A stretch of DNA of 64,000 bases, taken from NCBI GenBank assembly GCA_905221605.1, contig CAJNDS010002490.1, positions 534,501 to 598,500 on the forward strand. The letters run 5' to 3'. This document shows positions 9,632-19,254 of this stretch, one piece after another. The notes beneath the pieces were generated by a model that was not told where the DNA came from, did not search any database, and worked only from the letters and a program-made list of their open reading frames with translations. How positions within the stretch are numbered: the first letter of the stretch is position 1; each line of letters begins with the position of its first letter. Made by a program: the position numbers and the translations under genes. The stretch comes from Symbiodinium natans (Eukaryota; Sar; Dinophyceae; Suessiales; Symbiodiniaceae).

Positions 9632-9673
<42 letters not shown>
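9629..9673 (+). repeat. T13 followed by G32 homopolymer tract
   Basis: A run of 13 T passes directly into a run of 32 G. T-run to G-run junctions recur in this window and several lie in family I elements, so this may be the remnant of one. Confidence 0.9.
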
Positions 9674-9674
<1 letters not shown>

Positions 9675-9833
9675 ACCAGCCTCTTCTGAAAACCGCAGAC
9701 ACGCTGCTGTTTACAGTATTTGCAGCCTCGGAATATGCAGAACTGCTGCTATTTATGGTATATGCCAAGCCGAGCCAAGCCACACCTTTAAGAAAAAGGA
9801 GCCCGAGCCATACCTTCAAAAAACCAAAACCTG

Positions 9834-9858
9834 CCCCCCCCCCCCCCCCCCCCCCCCC
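9834..9858 (+). repeat. Poly-C tract, 25 bases
   Basis: A pure C run follows A-rich sequence. It makes proline-rich or glycine-rich frames that are not genes. Confidence 0.9.
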
Positions 9859-9914
9859 AAACCTTAGACCCTAATTTTGTTCAACCCTAAACCTTAAACC
9901 CAACTCCAACTCCA

Positions 9915-9955
9915 GGGTTTAGGGTTTAGGGTTTAGGGCTTAGGGTTTAGGGTTT
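9915..9955 (+). repeat. Short TTTAGGG array
   Basis: About six units. Confidence 0.9.
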
Positions 9956-10063
9956 GCCGCCGAGGATCCCAAAGCTTTGGACCTGCCCCGAGCGCGGTCA
10001 TCACTAAGGCCATGCGGAGGTTCATGGGCCAAGGTTCTTATATTGAGGTTCAAACAGGGAGCC

Positions 10064-10217
10064 CACCTGGGGGTTCATAGGGTTTAGGGTTTAGGGTTTA
10101 GGGTTTAGGGCTACTTATATCCCCAATTCCTTGTCTACTTCTCTCACCTACTTAGAGGACTTAGGGAGCTTAGAAGTACAATCATACTTGGGGATGAGTA
10201 CCCTGAACCCCCAAGTA
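10064..10217. repeat. Family A MITE with telomeric insertion at the left end
   Basis: CACCTGGGGGTTCAT is followed at once by five TTTAGGG units (10079-10112). The element then resumes at CTACTTAT and runs to CCTGAACCCCCAAGTAA. It has a variant interior (ACTTAGAGGACTTAGGGAG) shared with the copies at 2.8 and 56.2 kb. Confidence 0.8.
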
Positions 10218-10419
10218 AGGGTCGCGCGCCTATGTAGCATAAACACCGCCAGGACTGTCGAGTAGGGCTTGTGCAGCCATACAGTTTATGCTGGTTTCGG
10301 GGTTTAGGGTGTTGGGTTCACGGTATCGAAACTCTAGTATTGAGCTATGCACATGGTGCCAGCATAGTTGTAGAAGATTTCGAGCAAAGCCTCTTGTGCT
10401 CCATTCAAACCCTGAATCC
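10218..10419. other. Unique spacer
   Basis: No repeat family is recognised. Two overlapping frames (76 and 60 codons) run into the adjacent MITE and are not supported as genes. Confidence 0.4.
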
Positions 10420-10567
10420 TACTTGGAGGTTCATGGTACTTATTCACCAAATTATAGCTGTACTCTTTAACCGACTCATAAGCCCTTTAAGTGCCCTATA
10501 ATGGTATTTTGAGTACACTTATAAGTACAGACATAGTTGGATAATGCGTACCATGAACCTCCAAGTA
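10420..10567. repeat. Family A MITE, uninterrupted
   Basis: TACTTGGAGGTTCATGGTAC and GTACCATGAACCTCCAAGTA are perfect inverted 20-base ends around a unit of about 148 bp. It is a useful empty-site reference for the array-bearing copies. Confidence 0.9.
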
Positions 10568-10899
10568 CGCCCTAATCCTAAACCCGCACTCTGAAACCAG
10601 ATCACTCAACCCGCGGCCTCTTGCGTGGTTCCGGATAGAGCGACACGAGGCCGGATACGACCTGGCGCTTGGGTTCGCTGGGGGTTAGGTTTAGGAGGTT
10701 TGGGTGTGGGGTTTGGGGAGTTTCGGTTTTAGGGTTCCGGGGCCAATGCATGTGGAAGATCCCTGCGGCTTTCCAGTTCGCGGGTCTTAGGCCACGAGGG
10801 CTCTCGAAGCGGTTTCTCAATATGTCAGGAGATCAAACTTGCACATGGTAAGACTTGAAACAAACATGTGCAAAACTGGTCCTGCTATTTGATGCTGCA
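10568..10899. other. Unique spacer
   Basis: Frames of 60-72 codons occur on both strands at 10602-10851 with no recognisable domain. Confidence 0.4.
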
Positions 10900-11015
10900 A
10901 GCCCTAAACCCTAAACCCCAAACCCCAAACCCTAAACCCTAAACCCTAAACCCTAAACCCTAAACCCTAAACCCTAAACCCTAAACCCTAAACCCTAAAC
11001 CCAAACCCTAAACCC
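10900..11015 (-). repeat. CCCTAAA array
   Basis: About 15 units, mostly perfect. Confidence 0.95.
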
Positions 11016-11849
11016 GAATTCCTGAGCCCTTCTCACATGCCGAGCGCCTCATAGAGGCCTTTCGCTAGCGACTTGTCGCTGGTGACTTCGCGAAGCCACC
11101 ACCTAGACTTGGCTGCACTTAGGAGGGTAGCTATAAATCAAACTTTTAGCTGCCTTATTAAGAAACCCAATAAACCCCAAAATGCTAAGGATCTAAGGCT
11201 AAGTAGACATGGGGTTTCGGTTTTGATGGGGGGGGGGGTGGGGGGGCTTAGAGTATAGGGTGTAGGGTGTAGGGATTGAGGGTTTGAGTTTCAAGGTTTA
11301 ACCCTATTTCCTAACCAAAACCTCTAGACTCCAAACCCCGTAAACCACAAACTGTGAAAGCCCTATAGCCCCAAATTCTACGCTCCAAAGCCTGAGCCCA
11401 CAAACAGAAGACAATAGGCATCAAAAAGGGTCCTGCTGAAATGATACTTCATCTGGGGATTTCCTTTAGGCTGGGCTAGCAGACCCTGCCGTCTCATACA
11501 CGGCCTTTCTAGGGTTAGGGTTGAGGTTTGAGGGTTCAGGGTTGACTCTGGGGGTTGGGAAGCCTGAAAGCCGCTTCTGATTGGATTGGGGTCGAGGGAA
11601 GAGGGTGTCGTTGTAGGAAGGCGCCGCATGAGAACGGCTGCGAAGCCCAAGCAAGTGCTCTGGGGGGAACCCAAGAAAGCCCTCTTCCCCTTTCATGAAG
11701 GAAACGACGTTGAATTATGTATAGGGACTCTGCATCTTCCTTCCTTAAGGGGTCTAGTGGGCTCTCTGAGAAAATCACGTTTAAGGAGGACCCGGTGTTG
11801 TTGCGGGATTGCCTGCAGCTGAGAAGCACCGAAACCCTCAGCAAGAAAC
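11016..11849. other. Unique region with open frames of unknown meaning
   Basis: About 830 bp lack arrays apart from isolated heptamers, with a short poly-G run at about 11229-11246. Frames of 76-118 codons overlap on both strands at 11378-12073, and no frame is clearly favoured. No domain recognised. Confidence 0.4.
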
Positions 11850-11893
11850 TCCATTTCGACACCTGGAGCAATCCTTCCATTTCGACACCTGGA
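11850..11893 (+). repeat. Two-copy 26-bp tandem repeat
   Basis: TCCATTTCGACACCTGGA occurs at 11850 and again at 11876. Confidence 0.85.
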
Positions 11894-11929
11894 ACAAGCC
11901 TTCAGCCCCGAAACCCCCAAGCCCATAAA

Positions 11930-12052
11930 CCCCAATCCCTCAACCCGAAACCCGACCTAACACCCAGTCTTTTGGGCAGGGGCCGCTGTTCCCCAATCCC
12001 TCAACCCGAAACCCGACCTAACACCCGGTCTCTTGGGGCAGGGGCCGCTGTT
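11930..12052 (+). repeat. Tandem duplication of about 61 bp
   Basis: Copies at 11930-11990 and 11991-12052 start CCCCAATCCCTCAACCCG and end GGGGCCGCTGTT, differing at a few positions, including an added G. They look like a recent local duplication. Confidence 0.9.
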
Positions 12053-12257
12053 CTGGCCTCAGGGATCTTGTAAAGATCATGGTGCAGGGTTCAGGGTCGA
12101 GGGTGTTGCGCTCGGACAAAGAATCTAAATGTCTTGAAATTACTGTCCGGGCCAAACAAATTTCTGGGACCAACGACCCAACCACAGCCGCATTCCCCAA
12201 CATACCTCAAAAGTGTGTTGCGTGGTGCCTGCACGCGGAGAAACTACGAGCTGCACA
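12053..12257. other. Unique spacer
   Basis: Overlapping plus-strand frames (12079-12391) run from here into the following H elements. No domain is recognised. Confidence 0.4.
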
Positions 12258-12346
12258 GGGTGTTTACGAACATAGGGGTACCTTTTTATACGAGAATCCT
12301 ACTACTTGGGGCTGTATATGAGGGTCCTGCATTTCGAAAACTCCCA
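12258..12346. repeat. Family H MITE
   Basis: GTGTTTACGAACATAGGGGT and GCATTTCGAAAACTCCC are diverged inverted ends around GAATCCTACTACTTGGGG. Confidence 0.75.
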
Positions 12347-12416
12347 TATGGCCAGGGATTACTTGCGGTTTGGCATGGCCAGGGTTCATGACATGCAACC
12401 TGAGTTTCGTCATGCG

Positions 12417-12515
12417 GATTTTCCGAAAATAAGGGGTACCCGCTTGGGGTTTCTATTAGAAGGGAATCCTACTGTTTGGGGGTCTATTGTAGGGGTCCCT
12501 TATTTTCGTAAACGC
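12417..12515. repeat. Family H MITE, second copy
   Basis: GATTTTCCGAAAATAAGGGG and CCCTTATTTTCGTAAACGCC are inverted ends around GGGAATCCTACTGTTTGGGG. It lies about 70 bp from the previous H copy in the same orientation. Confidence 0.8.
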
Positions 12516-13021
12516 CACATGTTTTCCTGGACTTTGTGAGGAACCCCAAGCCCGGCCCTTAAACACTCTGAGCCCTGAACTACACCCAGCAAAACTCAAA
12601 ACTCCGCTGAGAAATTCTGAGGACGAGAAGTGACTCCAGAATTCGTGGCGTCCCTGCAAGCACAGAGGACCCTAAACCCTAATCCCTCAGCCCTAAACCG
12701 TAGTCCTAAACCCTAAACCCTAAACCCTAACCCCTAAACCGTAAACCGTGAAGCTACAGGGTTTGGGGTTTAGGGCTTCTGGGCTCGAAGCTCCAGTGGT
12801 CGTTCCTTTTTGGAGTAACTAATTCGCTGGTTGGTTTAAGAGGAAATTTGGGGTTTCGGGTTTAGGGCTGAGGGTTTAGGGTTCAGGGCTTATATGAAAA
12901 TCATGTAACCCAAGAAAGAACTACTAATGTCGGGGGGGGGTGTCCAGGGAGGGCTCGTCCAAAAATCCAGGGCCGTCCTTTTACGCTGCGTTTGAGGTGC
13001 TCGCATGGTTTCAGGTACCAG
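12516..13021. other. Spacer with decayed CCCTAAA and TTTAGGG tracts
   Basis: CCCTAAA units lie at about 12668-12755 and TTTAGGG-like units at about 12765-12780 and 12848-12890. The remainder is unique, with a poly-G run at about 12932. Confidence 0.6.
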
Positions 13022-13276
13022 TTGGGATGTTCCCCCTTATGCTAACAACTCCTTAATAGGGACCAGAAAAGGGGGTACTACAATCCCTATGAAGCATTAT
13101 TACTTGAAGGTTCCAGGTACATACTAACCAATTATAACTGGGCTTATAACCCTACTTACAATTGGGATAACCTCTACAAGGCCCTCTAGGGGTATTATAA
13201 GTAGGGTTATAAGTACACTTATAATTGGTTAGTAAGTACCATGAACCTTCAAGTAGTATAAGGAGGAACATCCCAA
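13022..13276. repeat. Family C MITE split by family B
   Basis: TTGGGATGTTCCCCCTTATG opens it and GTATAAGGAGGAACATCCCAA closes it. A complete B element (13101-13255) lies within the right arm. Confidence 0.9.
13101..13255. repeat. Family B MITE nested in family C
   Basis: TACTTGAAGGTTCCAGGTAC and GTACCATGAACCTTCAAGTA are the ends. The inner arms (ACCAATTATAACTGGGCTTA and TACACTTATAATTGGT) pair over most of the unit of about 155 bp. Confidence 0.9.
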
Positions 13277-13344
13277 GGTACCAGAACAGCCCATCTGCCA
13301 GGCATTCCATTCTGAGATTCGTCGTCGCCCCTGCAGACAGACTG

Positions 13345-13440
13345 TCTACAGTACCCTTCATAACAAGGGTACCCTTTTTTTGGGCTTGGTTACCTTATAA
13401 GAACCCTAAACCCTAAACCCTAAACCCTAAACCCTAGACC
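13345..13440. repeat. Half of a family M MITE joined to a CCCTAAA array
   Basis: AACAAGGGTACCCTTTTTTTGG and GGTTACCTTATAAG match the first half of family M. The second half is absent and CCCTAAA units (13400-13440) begin instead. Confidence 0.6.
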
Positions 13441-13547
13441 CGAACCCCCCAACCTTAACCCAACCTGCCGCTTCCGACCCAGGCTCCGGCTCTGATACAT
13501 CGGACGGAGTCCGAATCATCCTCCTGCATAGGCTACTTGAAGGTTCC

Positions 13548-13793
13548 CTAAACCCTTAACACTCTAAACCGGAACCATGGGCCCTTATTCTATATATACT
13601 GTATCCTAGGGTTATATGACAAGGAATCCAAATGAAAGGCCCATACTTGGAACCCTACTTGAAGGTTCCAGGTACTTACTAACCAATTATAACTGGGCTT
13701 ATAACCCTACTTACAATTGGGATAACCCCTATAAGGCCCCCTAGGGGTATTATAAGTAGGGTTATAAGGTAAGTACCATGAACCTTCAGGTAG
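13548..13793. repeat. R+B composite, copy 1
   Basis: A short R element (GGAACCATGGGCCCTTA to GGCCCATACTTGGAACC, about 13571-13653) is followed directly by a B element (CTACTTGAAGG to CCTTCAGGTAG, 13656-13793). The same pair with the same junction recurs at 16.5 kb, including the preceding CTAAACCGGAACC. Confidence 0.9.
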
Positions 13794-13802
13794 GGTTTGA
13801 GA

Positions 13803-13918
13803 TGGGACGTTGCGAACATCGGGGACACCGAAGATGGACCCCCCCCCCCCCCAAAATAGTAGGATCCCCCTATCATGAGGACCCCAAGAAGGTACCCCTG
13901 ATTTCGAAAACCCCCCCA
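13803..13918. repeat. Family H MITE with poly-C insertion
   Basis: GATGGGACGTTGCGAACATCG and GGTACCCCTGATTTCGAAAA are H ends. The interior AGTAGGATCCCCCTATCATGA matches H, with a 14-base C run at about 13839-13852. Confidence 0.7.
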
Positions 13919-13958
13919 ATCTAGGTTGGCCCATCTTATGGTGAGCTCTCTAAATTGG

Positions 13959-14000
13959 ATTTTTTAGTTTTTTTTTTATTTTTTTTTTGGGTGGGGGGCA
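13959..14000 (+). repeat. T-run to G-run tract
   Basis: Interrupted T runs are followed by GGGTGGGGGG. It resembles the T/G junctions of family I. Confidence 0.7.
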
Positions 14001-14260
14001 GCCTCACAATAGGGACCCTAAAAGGGACCATATTTTGGAGAAAACATCAAGTGTCCTCTTGCAACTCTTCCTACACAAGATCCTCCTTAACCCGGCTTCT
14101 AAGGGCACAATACGGAAAATATCCCTCAAGGGCCTACCGAGCACAAGCTGTTAGATTGCTTTAAAGGCAGTGCAAGCGACAGTGTGCAGTTAAGGGGTTT
14201 AGGGCTTGGGGTGATATCACACCACTGCGTGGCTGTAAATGCTTCGGGCTCGGGGTAGTT
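14001..14260. other. Unique spacer
   Basis: No repeat family or gene recognised. A 69-codon frame (13955-14164) begins in the T/G tract and is probably chance. Confidence 0.4.
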
Positions 14261-14336
14261 GAGGGTTTAGAGTTTAGGGTTTAGAGCCCTAAACCCTAAA
14301 CCCTCAACCCAAACCCTAAACCCTGAACCCTAAACC
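14261..14336. repeat. Head-to-head telomeric arrays
   Basis: GAGGGTTTAGAGTTTAGGG runs directly into GAGCCCTAAACCCTAAACCC, so G-strand repeats point at C-strand repeats with only about 4 bp between. This is the arrangement expected from fusion of two repeat-capped ends. Confidence 0.85.
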
Positions 14337-14528
14337 GGGGCCCTTGGACTTCAGGTTCATACCAGCCGGTGGTCCATTTTCTGGGGGCCGGTGTTTTTTG
14401 ATGTTTTGGGTTGGGTACTCAAGCAGATCTTGCATTTTGGATGTTGAGGTTTAAGCTAACAAACCTTAAACTCCAAATCTCCCCATATGCCACAAAACCT
14501 AAGACCCGAAATTCCCTAAACAACATAT
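14337..14528. other. Unique spacer
   Basis: Nothing recognised. A minus-strand frame of 79 codons (14658-14419) spans the adjacent O element. Confidence 0.4.
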
Positions 14529-14619
14529 GCCCAAAGGCTCCAATGTAGTTCCTTTTTGGGTTAGTTAATGGGAACTCTAGTACACTGCCCCAAAAAGGTA
14601 CTACATAGGATCCTTTGGG
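14529..14619. repeat. Family O MITE
   Basis: GCCCAAAGGCTCCAATGTAG and CTACATAGGATCCTTTGGG are inverted ends. The inner arms TTCCTTTTTGGG and CCCCAAAAAGG also pair. Confidence 0.8.
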
Positions 14620-14737
14620 TAGACAGAGCCTGCGCCCCGTCAAAAGCCTTAAAAGCACCCGAAGCTGCGGACTCCTACGACTTGAGCACCCGAAGGCCCT
14701 GGAACCTGAAACACAGGACTCATCCTCAGGTCACCTG

Positions 14738-14930
14738 ATACGTGGAGGTTCAAGGTACCTAAGGGTTTAGGGGGTTTGGGGTTTAGGGTTTAGGGTTTAG
14801 GGTTTAGGGTTTGGGGTTTGGGGTTCAGTGATAACGGTACTTATAACCCAGTTATAACCCATGTTAGGGCACTTAAGGGGCTTGTACGTGGCTTATACGT
14901 GCAGTCAAAACTGGGTGAACCTCCAAGTAG
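14738..14930. repeat. Family A MITE with telomeric insertion after the left end
   Basis: TACGTGGAGGTTCAAGGTACC is followed by about nine TTTAGGG/TTTGGGG units (14760-14826), then the A middle, then GTGAACCTCCAAGTAG. The array sits immediately inside the terminal repeat. Confidence 0.85.
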
Positions 14931-14934
14931 GGTC

Positions 14935-15195
14935 TAGGGTTTGGGATAAAGGTTTAGGGTGTAGGGTTTAGGGTTTAGGGTTTAGGGTTTGCATGGGAGC
15001 CGTGGACACCCCGCTAGCAACCAAGAACGGTCACGCAAGCGGGATGCTGGAACCCCATACTCCATAAACCCGAAACCCTCAAAATCCCTGGAGAAACCCT
15101 ATAAACCCTGGGGAAACACTGTAACCCTAAACCCCAAACCCCAAACCCCAAACCCCAAACCCCAAACCCTAAACCCTAAACCCTAAACCCTAAGT
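14935..15195. repeat. TTTAGGG array, spacer, CCCTAAA array
   Basis: TTTAGGG units (14935-14992) and CCCTAAA/CCCCAAA units (15118-15195) flank about 125 bp of unique sequence. Confidence 0.85.
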
Positions 15196-15209
15196 CAAGG
15201 GTGCAGTAA

Positions 15210-16008
15210 GGAGCCTATAAAAAGCGTGCCCCTATCATATAAGAGGTTGCGGTTGGGTCGGTGAGTGGCTGGTGAGTGGCATGTGAGGCACATGTGAGGG
15301 GATGTCTCGGGGAAGAGCAAATGAGAAGCTTGTAAGGTCAAAAAGGGCTGAGGCTTGGCTATCCTGTGTAAGCATGTTTTTGCGTCGACCCTGTCTTTGA
15401 GTAAGCTCTCGTGAGAATTCAACCCGATCCAGGGTTAGTCAGGGCCCCGTTGTTTTGTCAGTCGAACGGGCGCAGCATTCGTCACGCAAGCTCTCGTCGC
15501 TCGAACTCCAAGACCAGGCCCGCAGAAGGCTCGAAGCAGCCAGAGGCCCGTAAGTGGCTCGCGAATGGCTCTATATAGGCTTGTAAGTGGCGCGAAGGCC
15601 CATGAGGGGCCCGTAAGTTCGCAAGGGGCCTGAGCGGCCCGTAAGCGGCATGTAAGTGGCATGTAAGCGGCACGTAAGTGGCCGTAAGTGGCGCGTAAGT
15701 GGTAAGTGGCACGTAAGTGGCACGTAAGCAGCCCGCAAGTTGCCAAGGGTCCCCGTAGGAGGCCCGTGTTGAAGCCCGCACAAACCTGTGCAGGAGACCC
15801 ATGCAGCATCTGCCAAAAAACACCAGAACTTAGAAGTCAGGCAGCCTGCTCTTAGCCTCTCCCTGAAAAACACCAAAGGTTACGTACTCTTCTTACCCAC
15901 ACGACCTGATCTTACATAGCCTCTCCTTGAAAAACACCTAAACTTACATACTCTCCTTACCCAAGGGACCCGATCTTATGTGATAGGGGCACGCTTTTTA
16001 TAGGCTCC
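15210..16008. mobile_element. 799-bp element with 35-bp terminal inverted repeats
   Basis: GAGCCTATAAAAAGCGTGCC (from 15211) continues to CCTATCATATAAGA. The right end carries TCTTATGTGATAGGGG followed by CACGCTTTTTATAGGCTC, giving inverted repeats of about 35 bp with one mismatch. Inside are a GTAAGTGGC minisatellite and, next to the right end, two tandem units of about 62 bp containing AGCCTCTCCNTGAAAAACACC. No transposase-like frame exists. The minus-strand frames of 101-124 codons are translations of the minisatellite. No clear target duplication was found. It is probably a non-autonomous DNA transposon of unknown superfamily. Confidence 0.7.
15555..15740 (+). repeat. GTAAGTGGC minisatellite
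   Basis: Units of about 10-12 bp with core GTAAGTGGC (variants GTAAGCGGC, GTAAGTTCG) recur over about 185 bp. Related GTGAGTGGC units occur at about 15258-15280 near the left end of the same element. Confidence 0.85.
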
Positions 16009-16132
16009 GGAAGCTTCCTTTGACTAAGTCCGGAACCCTCTATAGACTCTAAACCCTAGAACAAAACCCACACCTGGGAGGTCGCACGGCCATGTCTGCT
16101 ACCGGATGTGGAAGCCTGTGGGTTTCAGGACT
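16009..16132. other. Unique spacer
   Basis: Nothing recognised beyond isolated heptamers. Confidence 0.4.
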
Positions 16133-16283
16133 TACTTGAAGGTTCATGGTACTTATGAATTATATCTGTACTTATAACCCTACTTATAGTACCCCTAAAG
16201 GGCCTTATAGGGGTTATCCCAATTATAAGTAGGGTTATAAGCCCAGTTTTAATTGGTTAGTAAGTACCATGAACCTTCAAGTA
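16133..16283. repeat. Family B MITE
   Basis: TTACTTGAAGGTTCATGGTAC and GTACCATGAACCTTCAAGTAA pair perfectly. The unit is about 151 bp. Its centre is in the opposite orientation to the copies at 13.1 and 16.6 kb. Confidence 0.9.
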
Positions 16284-16491
16284 AAACTCACAGGATTCAT
16301 GCGGTTTAGGGTTGAGGGTTCAGCGTCCACCCCCCCCCCCCCCAGTTGGGTATAGGGTTTAGGATTTAGGGTTTAGGGTCTAGGATGTAGGGCTTGGGAC
16401 TCAGGTTTTGGGCTTCTTGGGTTTGAGGACTCGGGGTTGAGGGTCTTGGCATACGGGTGCGCTTTGCGGAACCTTGCTCGTTTCTGGTATC
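16284..16491. other. Spacer with degenerate TTTAGGG units
   Basis: A 15-base C run lies at about 16329 and TTTAGGG-like units at about 16357-16450. No gene seen. Confidence 0.5.
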
Positions 16492-16755
16492 CCTAAACCC
16501 TTAAAACCCTAAACCGGAACCGTGGGCCCTTATTCTATATATACTGTATCCTAGGGTTATATGACAAGGAATCCAAATGAAAGGCCCATACTTGGAACCC
16601 TACTTGAAGGTTCATGGTACTTACTAACCAATTATAACTGGGCTTATAACCCTACTTGCAATTGGGATAACCCCTATAAGGCCCTTTAGGGGTACTATAA
16701 GTAGGGTTATAAGTACAGATATACTTGGTTAGTAAGTACCATGAACCTTCAAGTA
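16492..16755. repeat. R+B composite, copy 2
   Basis: Same order and junction as at 13.55 kb: CTAAACCGGAACC, then the R element (16514-16597), then B from CTACTTGAAGG (16600) to CCTTCAAGTAG. This copy keeps a longer B right arm than copy 1. Confidence 0.9.
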
Positions 16756-16799
16756 GAGACAAGGAACATTCAGGAATTCGGCTTTGGGATCCAGGCACT

Positions 16800-16875
16800 C
16801 ACGCCGCTGATCCAAAGTTTAGGGTTTAGGGTTTAGGGTTTAGGGTTTACGTTTACGGTTTAGGGTTTGGTTCAT
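16800..16875 (+). repeat. TTTAGGG array
   Basis: About nine units, with TTTACGG variants towards the right. Confidence 0.85.
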
Positions 16876-16969
16876 TTAGGGCATAGGGGTCCTATCCTGA
16901 GCTTGGAGAAGGAGGCTAGAGTGGTTTCAACAGCAGGAATTTGCTTGGGTTTATTAAGTTGAACGGTAT

Positions 16970-17300
16970 TAACCCTGAACCCCAGACCCCAAACCCCAAA
17001 CCCCCAAACCCTAAACCCCTAGCCCTAAACCCCAAATCCCGTAACCCCAAACCCCAAACCCCCTAAACCCCAACCCCTAAACTCCCTAATCCACCCTAAA
17101 CCCCCAAACCCTAAACCCCCAAACCCTAAACCCCAAACCCCAAACCCTAAACCCCAAACCCTAAACCCCAAACCCTAAACCCCAAACCCTAAACCCCAAA
17201 CCCCAAACCCCAAACCCCAAACCCTAAACCCCAAACCCTAAACCCAAAATTCTAAACCCCAAACCCTAAACCCTAAACCCTAAACCCCAAACCCTAAATC
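16970..17300 (-). repeat. CCCTAAA/CCCCAAA array with 14-bp higher-order period
   Basis: Between about 17100 and 17260 the two variants alternate as CCCTAAACCCCAAA for several cycles, giving a 14-bp higher-order unit. The edges are more decayed. Confidence 0.9.
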
Positions 17301-17377
17301 CCTGCCACCTGAGCATGTCAGGCCCCTGCAGCGCGTAGGTCTCAACACCTCCCAGCTTAACACCGCGGCTCTAGGGC

Positions 17378-17760
17378 TCAGAGGGTTTAGGGTTTAGGGT
17401 TTAGGGTTTAGGGTTTAGGGTTTAGGGTTTAGCGCAGGGTTTAGGGTTTAGGGGGTTTGGCTATAGAGGCTTTAGGGTGTATAGGGGGCTTAGGATATGG
17501 AGGGCTTGGGGCTTAGGGGGTTTAGGATCTAGAGGGTTTGGGCTTAGGGGCATAGGGGTTTAGGATCAAGCGGGTTTAGGACTGTTTAGGATACTAGGGC
17601 TTAGGGGGTTTAGGATCCAGAGGGTTTAGGGCTTAGGGAGTTTCGGATATAGAGGGTTTAGTGGTTAGGGGGCTTGGAGGGCTTTAGGGTTTAGAGGTTT
17701 TGGAAAGTTCCAATGGTAGGGCACGAAGGGGAAACAATATCGGGTTTAGGGTTAAGGGTT
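17378..17760 (+). repeat. TTTAGGG array grading into a TTTAGGAT minisatellite
   Basis: Eight clean TTTAGGG units (17380-17432) are followed by repeated GGGTTTAGGATNTAGAGGG and GGCTTAGGGGG modules spaced 25-60 bp apart up to about 17700. Confidence 0.8.
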
Positions 17761-18285
17761 TAGGATATGGGCTCCGGGGAGGTCACTTCGAACAGGCCGG
17801 AAGGGGGTGCAACGCCGAAGCCTCAAGCCCGGAATCAAGTAACCAGCCAGTAGCCAACAACCCTATGCCCTAAACCCTAAACCGTAAACACAGGTGACCC
17901 TAAACCCCTTAACAACCCGAAAGCTCGAGAAACTCTGAACTAGAGTGACAGCACTGATTAAGAAATCATTGGTTTACGAACGAGCATGCTCACGGCTGGA
18001 CCCCGGAGAAAAAAGCGAAAATTGAGAGCAAGAAATGGAGGACCCTCATCCTGGGGCCCTAAAGTTCCTAAACTTGGTTGTTTTTGCAACCGCCCCTCAG
18101 TTTGGGGAGGACCAAAACCACCTAACTTAAGAACTTCAAAGGGGGGGGGGGGGAAGCGAGGACAAAATCTGGATAGTGGTGGTTGTGATTCGTCCCTTCT
18201 CTTTGCGCCATATCACGAACAGAGAATATACAAGAGAACACTTATATTATGTCTAAAATTCTACTATTTTAATCTAAAGTAGTTG
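17761..18285. other. Unique spacer
   Basis: A plus-strand frame of 98 codons (17986-18282) is basic at its start and contains a glycine run from a 12-base G tract. It has no recognisable domain. A short CCCTAAA run lies at about 17868-17885. Confidence 0.4.
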
Positions 18286-18507
18286 CAATATGTATATACG
18301 TATATATATAAGTGAGAAAATAAACAAATGAATAAATAACTAAACATATATATATATATATGTACATACATATACATATATTTTCTATATGTATGTACAA
18401 TCTGTTTATATGTATATATCTATAGATATATGTATATATATATATATGTGTATATATAGGGTATACATATATATATATATACACACATTATGAATTGACA
18501 GAGAGAG

Positions 18508-18545
<38 letters not shown>

Positions 18546-18546
18546 A
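18286..18546 (+). repeat. AT microsatellite followed by GA microsatellite
   Basis: TA-rich sequence (TATATATG motifs) occupies 18286-18485 and (GA)n occupies about 18498-18543. Confidence 0.9.
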
Positions 18547-19058
18547 ATAGCCTCCATACAGGCTGTGGTGGCCGGCGGCCGGGAGATGTTTCTTCTCAAC
18601 CACCTTTGCTCTGAAAAAGAACGCTATTGGAAATTTCACCGACTCAACAACAAACCTCCAGACCCTTGGCCCCTCTTGACCCGTGACATCCCACTCTAAG
18701 ACCCTAAAGACCCCCAGTTGTGTTATGACCCATCTGGTTGTATTATCCCCACCATCTAAGCCAATTTTTCAAGATTGCAGTTGCAGTTTTACCCATCTGG
18801 TTGTATTATCACCCATCTAGTTGTACTTAGCCTTATTCTCGGGGAGGGGGCGGGAGGGGTCCTTCTTGTTCTCGTTTTCATTCCCCTGGTCAGCTTCAGC
18901 TGGGCGTGGCTCGTCTGACGCCTGGGCTTCCTGCTGTTCTCGTCCGCACTTTCCGCCTCCGCTGCTGCTGCCCTCTTCTTCAGCTTGTGGTGCGCCGTAC
19001 CCCACTTGTCTTCGTTCAGGTTGCGCACCGTTGTTGGCAAACTGGTGTCGGGGAGGGG
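18547..19058. other. GC-rich unique region, coding potential uncertain
   Basis: On the minus strand, two frames stay open between about 19058 and 18789. One encodes a lysine/arginine-rich stretch (NLNEDKWGTAHHKLKKR) and the other an acidic, glutamine-rich one, so neither is favoured. CCATCTGGTTGTATTATC is repeated at about 18729 and 18793, with a third diverged copy at 18812. No domain is recognised. Confidence 0.35.
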
Positions 19059-19136
19059 GCGGGGAGGGGGGGGGGGGGGGGGGGGAGGGGGGGGGGGGGG
19101 GGAGGGGGGGGAGGGGGGGGGGAGGGGGGAGGGGAT
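19059..19136 (+). repeat. Poly-G rich tract of about 78 bp
   Basis: G runs of 6-14 bases are separated by single A residues. They give glycine-rich and proline-rich frames that are not genes. Confidence 0.9.
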
Positions 19137-19254
19137 CCTAGACAAAACCTCAAATAACCCAAGCCCTAAAGCCCTGGACACTATACAAAACCGTAAACCC
19201 ATACAACCATAAAACCCATAAACTCATACACCCATAAACGCATAAACCCCTTAG

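Noticed and set aside
15435-15876. Minus-strand frames of 101-124 codons with LRATYVPLT repeats
   Set aside because: The repeats are produced by the GTAAGTGGC minisatellite, and three overlapping frames are open at once.
18821-19212. Glycine-rich and proline-rich frames of 75-137 codons
   Set aside because: Half of each is the poly-G tract, and several frames are open simultaneously.
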